Shown piece after piece: positions 1-5,768 of a DNA stretch of 6,739 nucleotides. The DNA is taken from NCBI GenBank assembly GCA_007129775.1, contig SKUV01000347.1, positions 1 to 6,739 on the forward strand, given 5' to 3'. The position numbers and the translations under genes are program-made. This DNA comes from Paracoccaceae bacterium. GTDB lineage: Bacteria > Pseudomonadota > Alphaproteobacteria > Rhodobacterales > Rhodobacteraceae. Numbering within the stretch: the first letter of the stretch is position 1; every line of letters starts with the position of its first letter. The notes under the pieces are model-generated. The model was given only the letters and a program-made list of their open reading frames with translations. It was not told the origin of the DNA and searched no databases.

Positions 1-10
1 AACGCCGGGA

Positions 11-36
11 CTGCCCGCCGGGGCTGCCCGCCGGGG
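11..36. repeat. Perfect tandem duplication of a 13-bp GC unit
   Basis: The 13-base unit CTGCCCGCCGGGG occurs twice back to back, at 11-23 and 24-36, with no mismatch. Both copies carry CCGCCGGGGC (15-24 and 28-37), which is complementary to GCCCCGGCGG at 40-49. Either copy could therefore form the left arm of the hairpin described at 28-58. The unit lies outside any recognisable coding region. It may simply be a slippage duplication in GC-rich spacer DNA. No further copy was seen in the window. Confidence 0.75.
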
Positions 37-58
37 CAGGCCCCGGCGGCGCCTTTCT
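28..58 (+). terminator. Candidate hairpin terminator of a gene left of the window
   Basis: CCGCCGGGGC at 28-37 is a perfect inverted match to GCCCCGGCGG at 40-49. This gives about nine G:C pairs closed by a four-base CAGG loop. Downstream, separated by CGCC, is only a short TTTCT run at 54-58. The very stable stem fits an intrinsic terminator, but the T-tract is poor, so it could also be a processing or attenuation structure, or chance in GC-rich DNA. The gene it would terminate is not visible: no recognisable protein end lies in 1-60. Confidence 0.35.
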
Positions 59-90
59 GCCCGACACCGGGGCGCGCCCGCACTGCCCTC

Positions 91-119
91 TTGCACCGGC
101 CCTGCCCGCCCCCTATCGA
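91..119 (+). promoter_or_regulatory. Weak sigma70-like promoter candidate for the dac-tmk-holB operon
   Basis: TTGCAC at 91-96 and TATCGA at 114-119 are separated by 17 bases. The TTG of the -35 box and the TAT of the -10 box match consensus, and the other positions do not. The site lies just upstream of the Shine-Dalgarno of the first gene and downstream of the possible terminator, which is where an operon promoter is expected. In DNA this rich in G+C, an AT-containing pair at the right spacing is suggestive but not strong. Confidence 0.3.
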
Positions 120-130
120 AGACTTCAGAC

Positions 131-137
131 AAGGAGG
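131..137 (+). promoter_or_regulatory. Strong ribosome binding site of the carboxypeptidase gene
   Basis: AAGGAGG at 131-137 is a near-perfect Shine-Dalgarno placed nine bases before the ATG at 147. It fixes the start of the first gene. It is clearly the strongest ribosome binding site in the window. The following genes show weak or no such site and probably depend on coupling to the upstream stop codon. Confidence 0.8.
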
Positions 138-146
138 AGGCCGCCC

Positions 147-1304
147 ATGTTCGCGCGTCTGTCGAAATCCGCCCTTGCTGCGGCGCTGGCGCTGGCGCTG
201 CCCTTCGGCACCGCATCGGCCGGGTTCGACACCCGCGCAAGCTCGGCGATCGTGATCGATCTGGGCACCGGCACCACGCTGCTGGATCACAATGCCGACG
301 TGCCGCTGCCGCCGGCCTCCATGTCCAAGCTGATGACGCTGCTGATGCTGTTCGAGGCGGTCGAGGACGGGCGGCTGGATCTGGAGACCACATTTTCGGT
401 CTCGACCCGGGCGCGCCAGATGGGCGGCTCACGCATGTTTCTGGAAGAACGCCACCGCCCCACGGTCGAGGATCTGATTCGCGGCATCGCCGTTCTGTCG
501 GGCAACGATGCCGCGGTGGTCGTGGCCGAGGGGCTGGCCGGCACCGAAGAGGCCTTCGCCCGGCTCGCGACCGAACGCGCGCGCGCGCTGGGCATGCGGG
601 ACACGACCATCGCCAATGCCTCGGGCTGGCCGCACCCCGACCACCTGATGAGCAAGCGTGACCTCGCGATCCTCGGCCGGCACATCATCGAAACCTATCC
701 GCAATTCTACCCCTACCTGTCGGAAGAAAGCTTTACCTGGAACAATATCGAGCAGCGCAACCGCCTGCCCCTGCTCGACGCGGGCCTCGGGGTGGACGGG
801 CTCAAGACCGGCTTCACCTCGGCGGCCGGCTACAGCCTCGCCGGCTCCGCCCGGCAGGGGAGCCGGCGGGTGCTCTTTGTCGTCGGCGGACTGGGCAGCG
901 AGGCCGAACGGCAGGAAGAGGCGGAGCGCATCATCAACTGGGCCTTTCGGCAGTTCGTCCAGCGCGAAGTGCTGCGCCCGGGCGAGGCGGTGGCCAGCGC
1001 CGCGGTCTGGATGGGCGAGGCACCGACCGTGCCCCTCGTGGCGCAAGACCCCGTCCGGATCCTTCTGCCCGCCACCCGTCAGGGCGAAATGACGGCCGAG
1101 GTGATCTATAGCGGCCCCGTCGCCGCGCCGGTCACCGCCGGCCAGCCCGTCGGCGAGCTGGTGATCCGCGTGCCCGAGATGGACGAAACGCGCGTGCCTC
1201 TGCTGGCCGGTGCGGATGTGGCGAAGGGCGGGTTCATGGTGCGCATGCGCAGCGCGCTCGATGTGGTGATGCGCAGGGTGGCAGGCGCCGCGGCGGGCCA
1301 GTAG
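147..1304 (+). CDS. dacC: Serine-type D-alanyl-D-alanine carboxypeptidase (PBP5/PBP6 family, S11)
   Basis: This 385-residue periplasmic penicillin-binding protein removes the terminal D-alanine from peptidoglycan pentapeptides. The N-terminus is a signal peptide: Arg/Lys at 4-7, an Ala/Leu-rich core at 9-19, and a likely cleavage site after TASA at residue 25. The three active-site motifs of the family are intact: SMSK with nucleophile Ser58 and Lys61, SGN at 118-120, and KTG at 220-222. Residues about 270-365 fit the beta-rich PBP5 C-terminal domain. The last 25 residues, with Arg/Lys alternating with Met/Val/Leu, look like the amphipathic helix that anchors these proteins to the inner membrane. 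The start is set by the strong AAGGAGG site. It is the first gene of the run and its TAG lies two bases before the tmk start. Family assignment is very secure. Whether it corresponds to dacA, dacC or another paralogue cannot be told from sequence alone. Confidence 0.95.
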   Translation: MFARLSKSALAAALALALPFGTASAGFDTRASSAIVIDLGTGTTLLDHNADVPLPPASMSKLMTLLMLFEAVEDGRLDLETTFSVSTRARQMGGSRMFLEERHRPTVEDLIRGIAVLSGNDAAVVVAEGLAGTEEAFARLATERARALGMRDTTIANASGWPHPDHLMSKRDLAILGRHIIETYPQFYPYLSEESFTWNNIEQRNRLPLLDAGLGVDGLKTGFTSAAGYSLAGSARQGSRRVLFVVGGLGSEAERQEEAERIINWAFRQFVQREVLRPGEAVASAAVWMGEAPTVPLVAQDPVRILLPATRQGEMTAEVIYSGPVAAPVTAGQPVGELVIRVPEMDETRVPLLAGADVAKGGFMVRMRSALDVVMRRVAGAAAGQ

Positions 1305-1306
1305 CC

Positions 1307-1960
1307 GTGCCGCGGGGGATGCTCATCACGCTGGAGGGCATCGACGGCTGCGGCAAGACAACACAGGCCCGGCGGCTGGCCGATGCGCTGGGCGCCGCGG
1401 GCATGGAGGTGACGCGCACGCGAGAGCCCGGCGGCTCCCCCGGGGCCGAGGAGATCCGGCGCCTGCTGGTGGAGGGCGACCCGGCGCGCTGGTCGCCCGA
1501 GACGGAGATCCTGCTGTTCAGCGCCGCGCGGCGCGACCATCTGGAGCGCACGATCCGCCCCGCACTGGAGGCCGGGCACATCGTCATCAGCGACCGTTTC
1601 GCCGACAGCACGCGGGTCTATCAGGGTGCTGCACGGGGCGATCTGCGCGCACTGGTCGACATGATCCACGATGCGGTCATCGCCAAGGACCCCGATCTGA
1701 CCTTCGTGCTGGATATGGAGGCCGGCCCGGCGCTCGCCCGCGGCCTTGCCCGGCGCTCGGGCGAGGACCGGTTCGAGGATCTGGGCGCGGGCTTTCAGCA
1801 GCGGCTGCGGCAGGGTTTCCGGGCGCTGGCGCGGGAATACCCGGCGCGGGTGGTGCTGATCGACGCGGCCCGCACGCCCGAGGCTATCGCCTGCGACATC
1901 GCCGAAATCGCGCTCGACCGGATCGCCTCGCATATCGAGGCCGGCGGGGACGTCGCATGA
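1307..1960 (+). CDS. tmk: Thymidylate kinase (dTMP kinase)
   Basis: This cytoplasmic enzyme of 217 residues phosphorylates dTMP to dTDP with ATP, a step required for dTTP synthesis. The P-loop is at residues 11-18 (G-IDGC-GKT) and the conserved TREPGG motif is at 38-43. The DRF of the family's DRY/DRF motif is at 96-98, followed by the YQG stretch at 105-107 that contacts the nucleotide. The lid segment, with RRSGEDRFE at 149-157, carries its arginines as in the E. coli-type lid. Length is normal. The start is taken as GTG 1307, only two bases after the dac stop and without a clear Shine-Dalgarno, so reinitiation is likely. ATG 1319, four codons on, is the alternative. The TGA overlaps the holB ATG as ATGA, a classic coupling junction. 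Pairing with holB is common in proteobacteria. Confidence 0.96.
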   Translation: MPRGMLITLEGIDGCGKTTQARRLADALGAAGMEVTRTREPGGSPGAEEIRRLLVEGDPARWSPETEILLFSAARRDHLERTIRPALEAGHIVISDRFADSTRVYQGAARGDLRALVDMIHDAVIAKDPDLTFVLDMEAGPALARGLARRSGEDRFEDLGAGFQQRLRQGFRALAREYPARVVLIDAARTPEAIACDIAEIALDRIASHIEAGGDVA

Positions 1961-3108
1961 CCGACGAGCCCCTCGCCGAACTGGACGCAAGCCCCGGCGC
2001 GCCCCATCCGCGCGAGACCGCGGCGCTATACGGTCAGGATGCGGCCGAAGCGGCGTTTCTCGCCGCCCATGCCGGCGGGCGGCTGCATCATGCGTGGTTG
2101 CTGACCGGCCCGCGCGGCGTCGGCAAGGCCACGCTGGCGTGGCGCATCGCGCGCTTTCTGCTGGTCGAGCCGCCGCCGGAGGGCGCCGCGGGCCTGTTCG
2201 GCGCACCGCCCCCGCCCGCATCGCTCGATATTCCCGCCGATGATCCGGTCGCCCGGCGCGTGGCCGCGCTGTCCGAGCCGCGCCTGTGCCTGATCCGCCG
2301 CGGCTGGGATAACGAGCGCAAACCGGCCCGCCCGCGTGCCCGCATAACGGTGGACGACGTGCGCCGGCTGCAGGGCTTTTTCGGGCTTAGCGCCGCCGAT
2401 GGCGGGCGCCGGGTGGTGATCGTCGATGCCGCCGACGAGATGAACCAGAACGCCGCGAACGCGCTCTTGAAACTGCTGGAGGAACCGCCCGAGCGTGCGA
2501 CGCTTTTGCTGATCAGCCACCAGCCCTCGGGCCTGCTGCCCACGATCCGCTCGCGCTGCCGTCTTCTGCGCCTCGGCCCGCTCGGGCCGGCCGACATGGC
2601 GCGCGCGCTGGCGCAGGCGGGGGTGGAGGTCGCGCCCGAAGATGCCGGCGCTCTGGCGGCGCTTGCGGGCGGATCGGTGGGCGAGGCGGTGCGGCTGGCC
2701 GGGCTCGACGGGCTGAAGCTCTATGCCCGGCTGGTCAATCTGTTCGCCACGCTGCCGCGGCTCGACCGGGGCCGGGCGCTGGCGTTGGCCGATCTGGCCG
2801 GCGCGCGGGCCGCGCCCGAACAGACCGACCTGATCCTGCATCTGTTCGATCTGTTTCTCAGCCGCCTCGCCCGCGCCCCGCTGATCGCCGGGCAGCCGGG
2901 CAGCGACATTTCCGGAACGGCCGAGGCTGCCCCGGGCGAGGCCGCGCTTCTGGCAAGGCTGGCGCCCGGCCCGCGCGAGGCGCGGGGCTGGGCCGAACTG
3001 CACCAGAGCCTCGGCGCCCGCGCCCGCCACGGCAGGGCGGTCAACCTTGACCCGGCGGCGCTGGTGCTGGATATGGTCCTGAAGGTGGAAGCGACGGCAA
3101 CCGCCTGA
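1957..3108 (+). CDS. holB: DNA polymerase III subunit delta-prime (clamp loader)
   Basis: This AAA+ subunit of the clamp loader helps place the beta sliding clamp on DNA. It has 383 residues. The N-terminal region holds the family start HHAWLLTGPRGVGKATLAWR (44-63), in which the Walker A lysine is followed by Ala-Thr rather than Ser/Thr. Delta-prime subunits are known to be ATPase-defective, so this is in keeping with the role. The Walker B-like strand VVIVDAAD (153-160), the signature NAANALLKLLEEPP (165-178) and the SRC motif (199-201, the arginine-finger motif of clamp-loader subunits) are clear. Residues about 270-375 form the helical collar region. The four-cysteine zinc module of E. coli delta-prime is absent: only Cys111 lies in that part, which is instead a Pro/Ala-rich insert at about 70-128. 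A GCGGGGA stretch at 1944-1950 may serve as a weak ribosome site. The stop overlaps a potential downstream ATG as TGATG. Confidence 0.95.
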   Translation: MTDEPLAELDASPGAPHPRETAALYGQDAAEAAFLAAHAGGRLHHAWLLTGPRGVGKATLAWRIARFLLVEPPPEGAAGLFGAPPPPASLDIPADDPVARRVAALSEPRLCLIRRGWDNERKPARPRARITVDDVRRLQGFFGLSAADGGRRVVIVDAADEMNQNAANALLKLLEEPPERATLLLISHQPSGLLPTIRSRCRLLRLGPLGPADMARALAQAGVEVAPEDAGALAALAGGSVGEAVRLAGLDGLKLYARLVNLFATLPRLDRGRALALADLAGARAAPEQTDLILHLFDLFLSRLARAPLIAGQPGSDISGTAEAAPGEAALLARLAPGPREARGWAELHQSLGARARHGRAVNLDPAALVLDMVLKVEATATA

Positions 3109-3185
3109 TGCCCAAGGCGGCCAGCGCCCCCAGGCGCCCCGCCACACGCGCCCGACCGAACAGGCCCCGAGATGATCGAGCCGAG
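3109..3185 (+). other. holB-tatD spacer or tatD N-terminal extension, with a two-part hairpin
   Basis: This stretch is open in the tatD frame from an ATG at 3108 that overlaps the holB stop (TGATG), so it could encode a 26-residue extension. The predicted peptide is very rich in Arg, Pro and Ala and resembles no TatD N-terminus I know. I therefore prefer to read it as a spacer. It contains a hairpin: GCGCC at 3124-3128 pairs with GGCGC at 3133-3137 around a CCCA loop, extended by GGCGG at 3116-3120 with CCGCC at 3139-3143. No T-run follows, so it is not an intrinsic terminator. A five-codon frame (ATG 3172 to TGA 3189) ends overlapping the ATG at 3186. This may be chance, or it may couple translation into tatD. 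Confidence 0.45.
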
Positions 3186-4019
3186 ATGACAGAACCCGAC
3201 CAGCCAACCGAAGCACCCCGACCGCCCGAGATCGTAGACAGCCATTGTCACCTCGATTTCCCCGATTTCGATGGTGAGTTGCCCGAAATCATCGCCCGCG
3301 CCCGCGCCGCCGGCGTCACCCGCATGGTGACGATCTGCACGCGGCTGCGGCAGGAGCCGGCGGTGCGCGCCATCGCCGAGGCCCACGAGGGTGTTTTCTA
3401 CGCCGCCGGCACCCACCCGATGAGCGCGGCCGAAGAACCCATGGCCCGGCTTGACGATCTGGTGGCGCTGGCGCGGCATCCGAAATTCGTGGGCATCGGC
3501 GAAAGCGGGCTCGATTACCACTACACCGCCGACAGCGCGGCGGTGCAGCGCGAAAGCCTGCACATCCATATCGAAGCCGCGCGGCGCACCGGGCTGCCGC
3601 TGATCATCCACGCCCGCGCCGCCGATGACGACATGGCCCGCATCCTGACCGAGGAACACCGCGCCGGCGCCTTTCGCTGCGTGATGCATTGCTTTACCTC
3701 CGGGCCGGAACTGGCGCGGGCGGCGCTCGATCTGGGGTTTTACCTGTCCATGTCGGGCATCGCGGCCTTTCCGAAATCGACCGACCTGCGCGCGATCTTC
3801 GCCGCCGCCCCCATCGACCGCATTCTGGTGGAGACGGATGCCCCCTATCTGGCCCCGCCGCCCCATCGCGGCCGACGCAACGAGCCCGCCTATACCGCCC
3901 ATACCGCCCGCGCGGGGGCGGAGCTTTTCGGCCTCGACTACGCCGAATTCGCGCGCCGCACCTCGGCCAATTTCGACCGGCTCTTCACCCGCGCCGCCGG
4001 CGCGCGAAAGGCGGCCTGA
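3186..4019 (+). CDS. tatD: TatD-family metal-dependent hydrolase (putative DNase)
   Basis: This is a cytoplasmic TIM-barrel hydrolase of the amidohydrolase superfamily. Characterised members are Mg/Mn-dependent 3'-5' nucleases or deoxyribonucleases linked to DNA repair or quality control. From ATG 3186 the product is 277 residues, near the family's usual 255-265. Metal ligands are all visible: His20 and His22 in DSHCHLDF, Glu106 in GIGESGLDYHY, His142 in LIIHAR, His168 in VMHCF, and Asp218 in LVETDAPYLAP, followed by the hallmark HRGRRNEP. The start is uncertain. ATG 3108 would add 26 basic, Pro-rich residues and would couple directly to holB. ATG 3186 gives a family-like N-terminus but no strong ribosome site. 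The stop overlaps the next gene as TGATG. The family call is secure, but the true substrate is not known from sequence. Confidence 0.93.
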   Translation: MTEPDQPTEAPRPPEIVDSHCHLDFPDFDGELPEIIARARAAGVTRMVTICTRLRQEPAVRAIAEAHEGVFYAAGTHPMSAAEEPMARLDDLVALARHPKFVGIGESGLDYHYTADSAAVQRESLHIHIEAARRTGLPLIIHARAADDDMARILTEEHRAGAFRCVMHCFTSGPELARAALDLGFYLSMSGIAAFPKSTDLRAIFAAAPIDRILVETDAPYLAPPPHRGRRNEPAYTAHTARAGAELFGLDYAEFARRTSANFDRLFTRAAGARKAA

Positions 4020-4816
4020 TGGCGGATATCGCCTTCACGATCCTCGGCTGCGGATCCTCGGGCGGGGTGCCGCGGCTGGGCGGCAAATGGGGCGCCTGCG
4101 ACCCCGACAACCCCCGCAACACGCGGCGGCGCTGTTCGCTCTTGATCACCCGGCAGGATGGCGAGGGGCTGACCCGGGTGCTGATCGACACTTCGCCCGA
4201 CATGCGCGCGCAATTGCTGGATGCCGGGGTCGGGCATCTGGATGCGGTGATCTACACCCATTCCCATGCCGACCATGTCCACGGGCTCGACGATCTGCGC
4301 CAGATCGTCTTCAACATGCGCCGCCGCCTGCCGGTCTGGGCCGACGGGCCGACGCAGGAGGCGCTGTTCGCACGCTTCGGCTATGCCTTCGTGCAGCCCG
4401 AAGGCTCGCCCTATCCGCCGATCCTCGACATGCACAGCCTGCGCGGCCCCGTCACCATCGCCGGCGCGGGCGGCGAGATCACGCTGCGCCCCTTCCGCGC
4501 CGATCACGGCACGATGGATGCGCTGGGCTTTCGGGTGGGCGATGTGGCCTATCTGCCCGATGCCGTCGCCATCCCCGATGACAGCTGGCCCCTGCTGGAC
4601 GGGCTGGAGTGCTGGATCGTCGATGCCCTGCGCCGCACTCCGCACCCGACCCATGCCCATCTGGACCTGACATTGTCATGGATCGCCCGCGCAGCACCGC
4701 GCCGCGCATTGCTGACCAACATGCATATCGACCTCGATTACCAGACACTGCTCGACGAACTGCCCGCCCATATCCGCCCCGCCTATGACGGGATGGTCCT
4801 GCGGTTTCCGGCCTGA
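4019..4816 (+). CDS. PhnP-like metallo-beta-lactamase-fold hydrolase (putative phosphodiesterase)
   Basis: This 265-residue protein has an MBL fold of the RNase Z/PhnP group, whose members hydrolyse phosphodiesters. It has the N-terminal FTILGCGSSGGVPRLGG strand-loop and the metal motif HSHADH (81-86). Further ligands are His163 (RADHG), Asp181 (YLPD) and His236 (TNMH), so both metal sites appear complete. A second His-rich stretch, HPTHAHL (209-215), lies just before the last motif. E. coli PhnP has a CxCxxC structural zinc site near the N-terminus, but here only Cys27 and Cys39 lie in the matching region, so that site is not conserved. No phn genes are nearby, so a role in phosphonate breakdown is unsupported. 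The start ATG 4019 overlaps the tatD stop and has a weak AAAGG site seven bases upstream. Pairing with tatD suggests nucleic-acid or nucleotide chemistry, but that is inference. Confidence 0.88.
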   Translation: MADIAFTILGCGSSGGVPRLGGKWGACDPDNPRNTRRRCSLLITRQDGEGLTRVLIDTSPDMRAQLLDAGVGHLDAVIYTHSHADHVHGLDDLRQIVFNMRRRLPVWADGPTQEALFARFGYAFVQPEGSPYPPILDMHSLRGPVTIAGAGGEITLRPFRADHGTMDALGFRVGDVAYLPDAVAIPDDSWPLLDGLECWIVDALRRTPHPTHAHLDLTLSWIARAAPRRALLTNMHIDLDYQTLLDELPAHIRPAYDGMVLRFPA

Positions 4817-4819
4817 GAA

Positions 4820-5749
4820 ATGGGCGCCTTTCTTCCCGTCGTCGTGCCGATCTTTCTGGTGGTCGGCTATGGCTATCTCGTTGTCCGGCTGGGGCTGATG
4901 AGCGATGCAGCCATCGACGGGCTCATGCGCTTTGCCGGCAATTTCGCGATCCCGATCCTGCTGGCGCTGGGTATCGCGACGCTCGATCTGAGCGCGAATT
5001 TCGATCTGGCGATGCTGACGAGCTTTTACGGCGGTGCAATCGCGGCCTTCGTCGTGGGACTTTTCGGCACGCGCTTTCTGTTCGGCCGGCCGTGGGAAGA
5101 TGCCGCGGTGGTGGGGTTCTGCGCGCTCTTTTCCAACACCGTGATGGTTGGCCTGCCCATCGTGGAGCGTGCCCACGGCGCCGAGGAACTGGGGCGCAGC
5201 ATCGTCATCGTCTCGCTGCATGCGCCGATCTGCTACACCCTCGGCGTCGCGGTGATGGAAGGGATACGCAATTCCGGCCGGGGGGTGGGGCGTACGGTGC
5301 TGCGCGTGCTGGCGTCGATGGCGCGCAATCCCTTCATCATCGGGATCAGCGTGGGCTTCGCGCTCAACCTGTCCGGCCTGCCGATCCCGTCGATGGCGCG
5401 CGACGCGCTCGACATGATGGTGCGCGCGGCGCTGCCGGTGGCGCTGTTCGGGCTGGGCGGGATGCTGGTGCGCTATCGCCCCGAGGGGGATTTGCGACTG
5501 ATCGCCTTTGCCTGCGCGGTCTCGCTGCTGGTGCATCCGGCCGTCGCCTGGGCGCTGGGCCGAGGTGCGGGGCTGGACCCGGCCGCGCTGCGCGCCGCGG
5601 TGACGATTGCGGCGATGCCGGTGGGGCTCAATGCATTCCTGTTCGCCGAACACTACGGCCGCGCGCGCCGGGTCGCGGCCTCTACCGTGCTGTTCTCGAC
5701 GATCCTGTCGTTCACGGGCGTTCTGTTCTGGCTGACGGTTCTGGGATGA
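4820..5749 (+). CDS. AEC-family permease (auxin efflux carrier-like transporter)
   Basis: This is an inner-membrane protein of 309 residues with about ten hydrophobic segments, roughly at 3-24, 38-53, 64-86, 97-116, 127-147, 163-186, 200-217, 226-247, 257-279 and 286-307. Family signatures are present. Segment 4 has FSNTVMVGLPI (104-114), the SN..GLP motif of AEC carriers. RNPFIIG (169-175) opens segment 6. MPVGLNAFLFAEHYG (266-280) lies in segment 9. The two five-helix halves joined by a basic central loop (about 148-168) fit the fold. Known bacterial members move malate, malonate or other small organic acids, but nothing here reveals the substrate. The ATG lies three bases after the MBL stop with no good ribosome site, so it is probably the coupled last gene of the operon. 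It converges on pyrD. Confidence 0.9.
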   Translation: MGAFLPVVVPIFLVVGYGYLVVRLGLMSDAAIDGLMRFAGNFAIPILLALGIATLDLSANFDLAMLTSFYGGAIAAFVVGLFGTRFLFGRPWEDAAVVGFCALFSNTVMVGLPIVERAHGAEELGRSIVIVSLHAPICYTLGVAVMEGIRNSGRGVGRTVLRVLASMARNPFIIGISVGFALNLSGLPIPSMARDALDMMVRAALPVALFGLGGMLVRYRPEGDLRLIAFACAVSLLVHPAVAWALGRGAGLDPAALRAAVTIAAMPVGLNAFLFAEHYGRARRVAASTVLFSTILSFTGVLFWLTVLG

Positions 5750-5768
5750 CGCGGGCCTGCGCCCCCGA
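5750..5768. other. 19-nt gap between convergent stop codons
   Basis: Only 19 bases separate the TGA of the permease gene (+) from the TGA of pyrD (-). The gap can form at most a four-pair GGGC/GCCC stem and has no T-run on either strand. I see no bidirectional intrinsic terminator here. Transcripts from the two sides therefore probably end by Rho-dependent termination or run into each other's coding region. Confidence 0.6.

Noticed and set aside
3..146. Open frame upstream of and in phase with the carboxypeptidase ATG
   Set aside because: It lacks stops only because of the base composition. The strong Shine-Dalgarno and the signal peptide directly after 147 fix the start there. All three + frames are open across this stretch, so openness is uninformative.
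1106..3902. Overlapping - strand open frames of 371-396 codons (1106-2221, 2026-3216, 2721-3902)
   Set aside because: They are antisense shadows of tmk, holB and tatD, with low-complexity Arg/Ala/Gly-rich translations and no family motifs, whereas the + strand genes carry full catalytic signatures.
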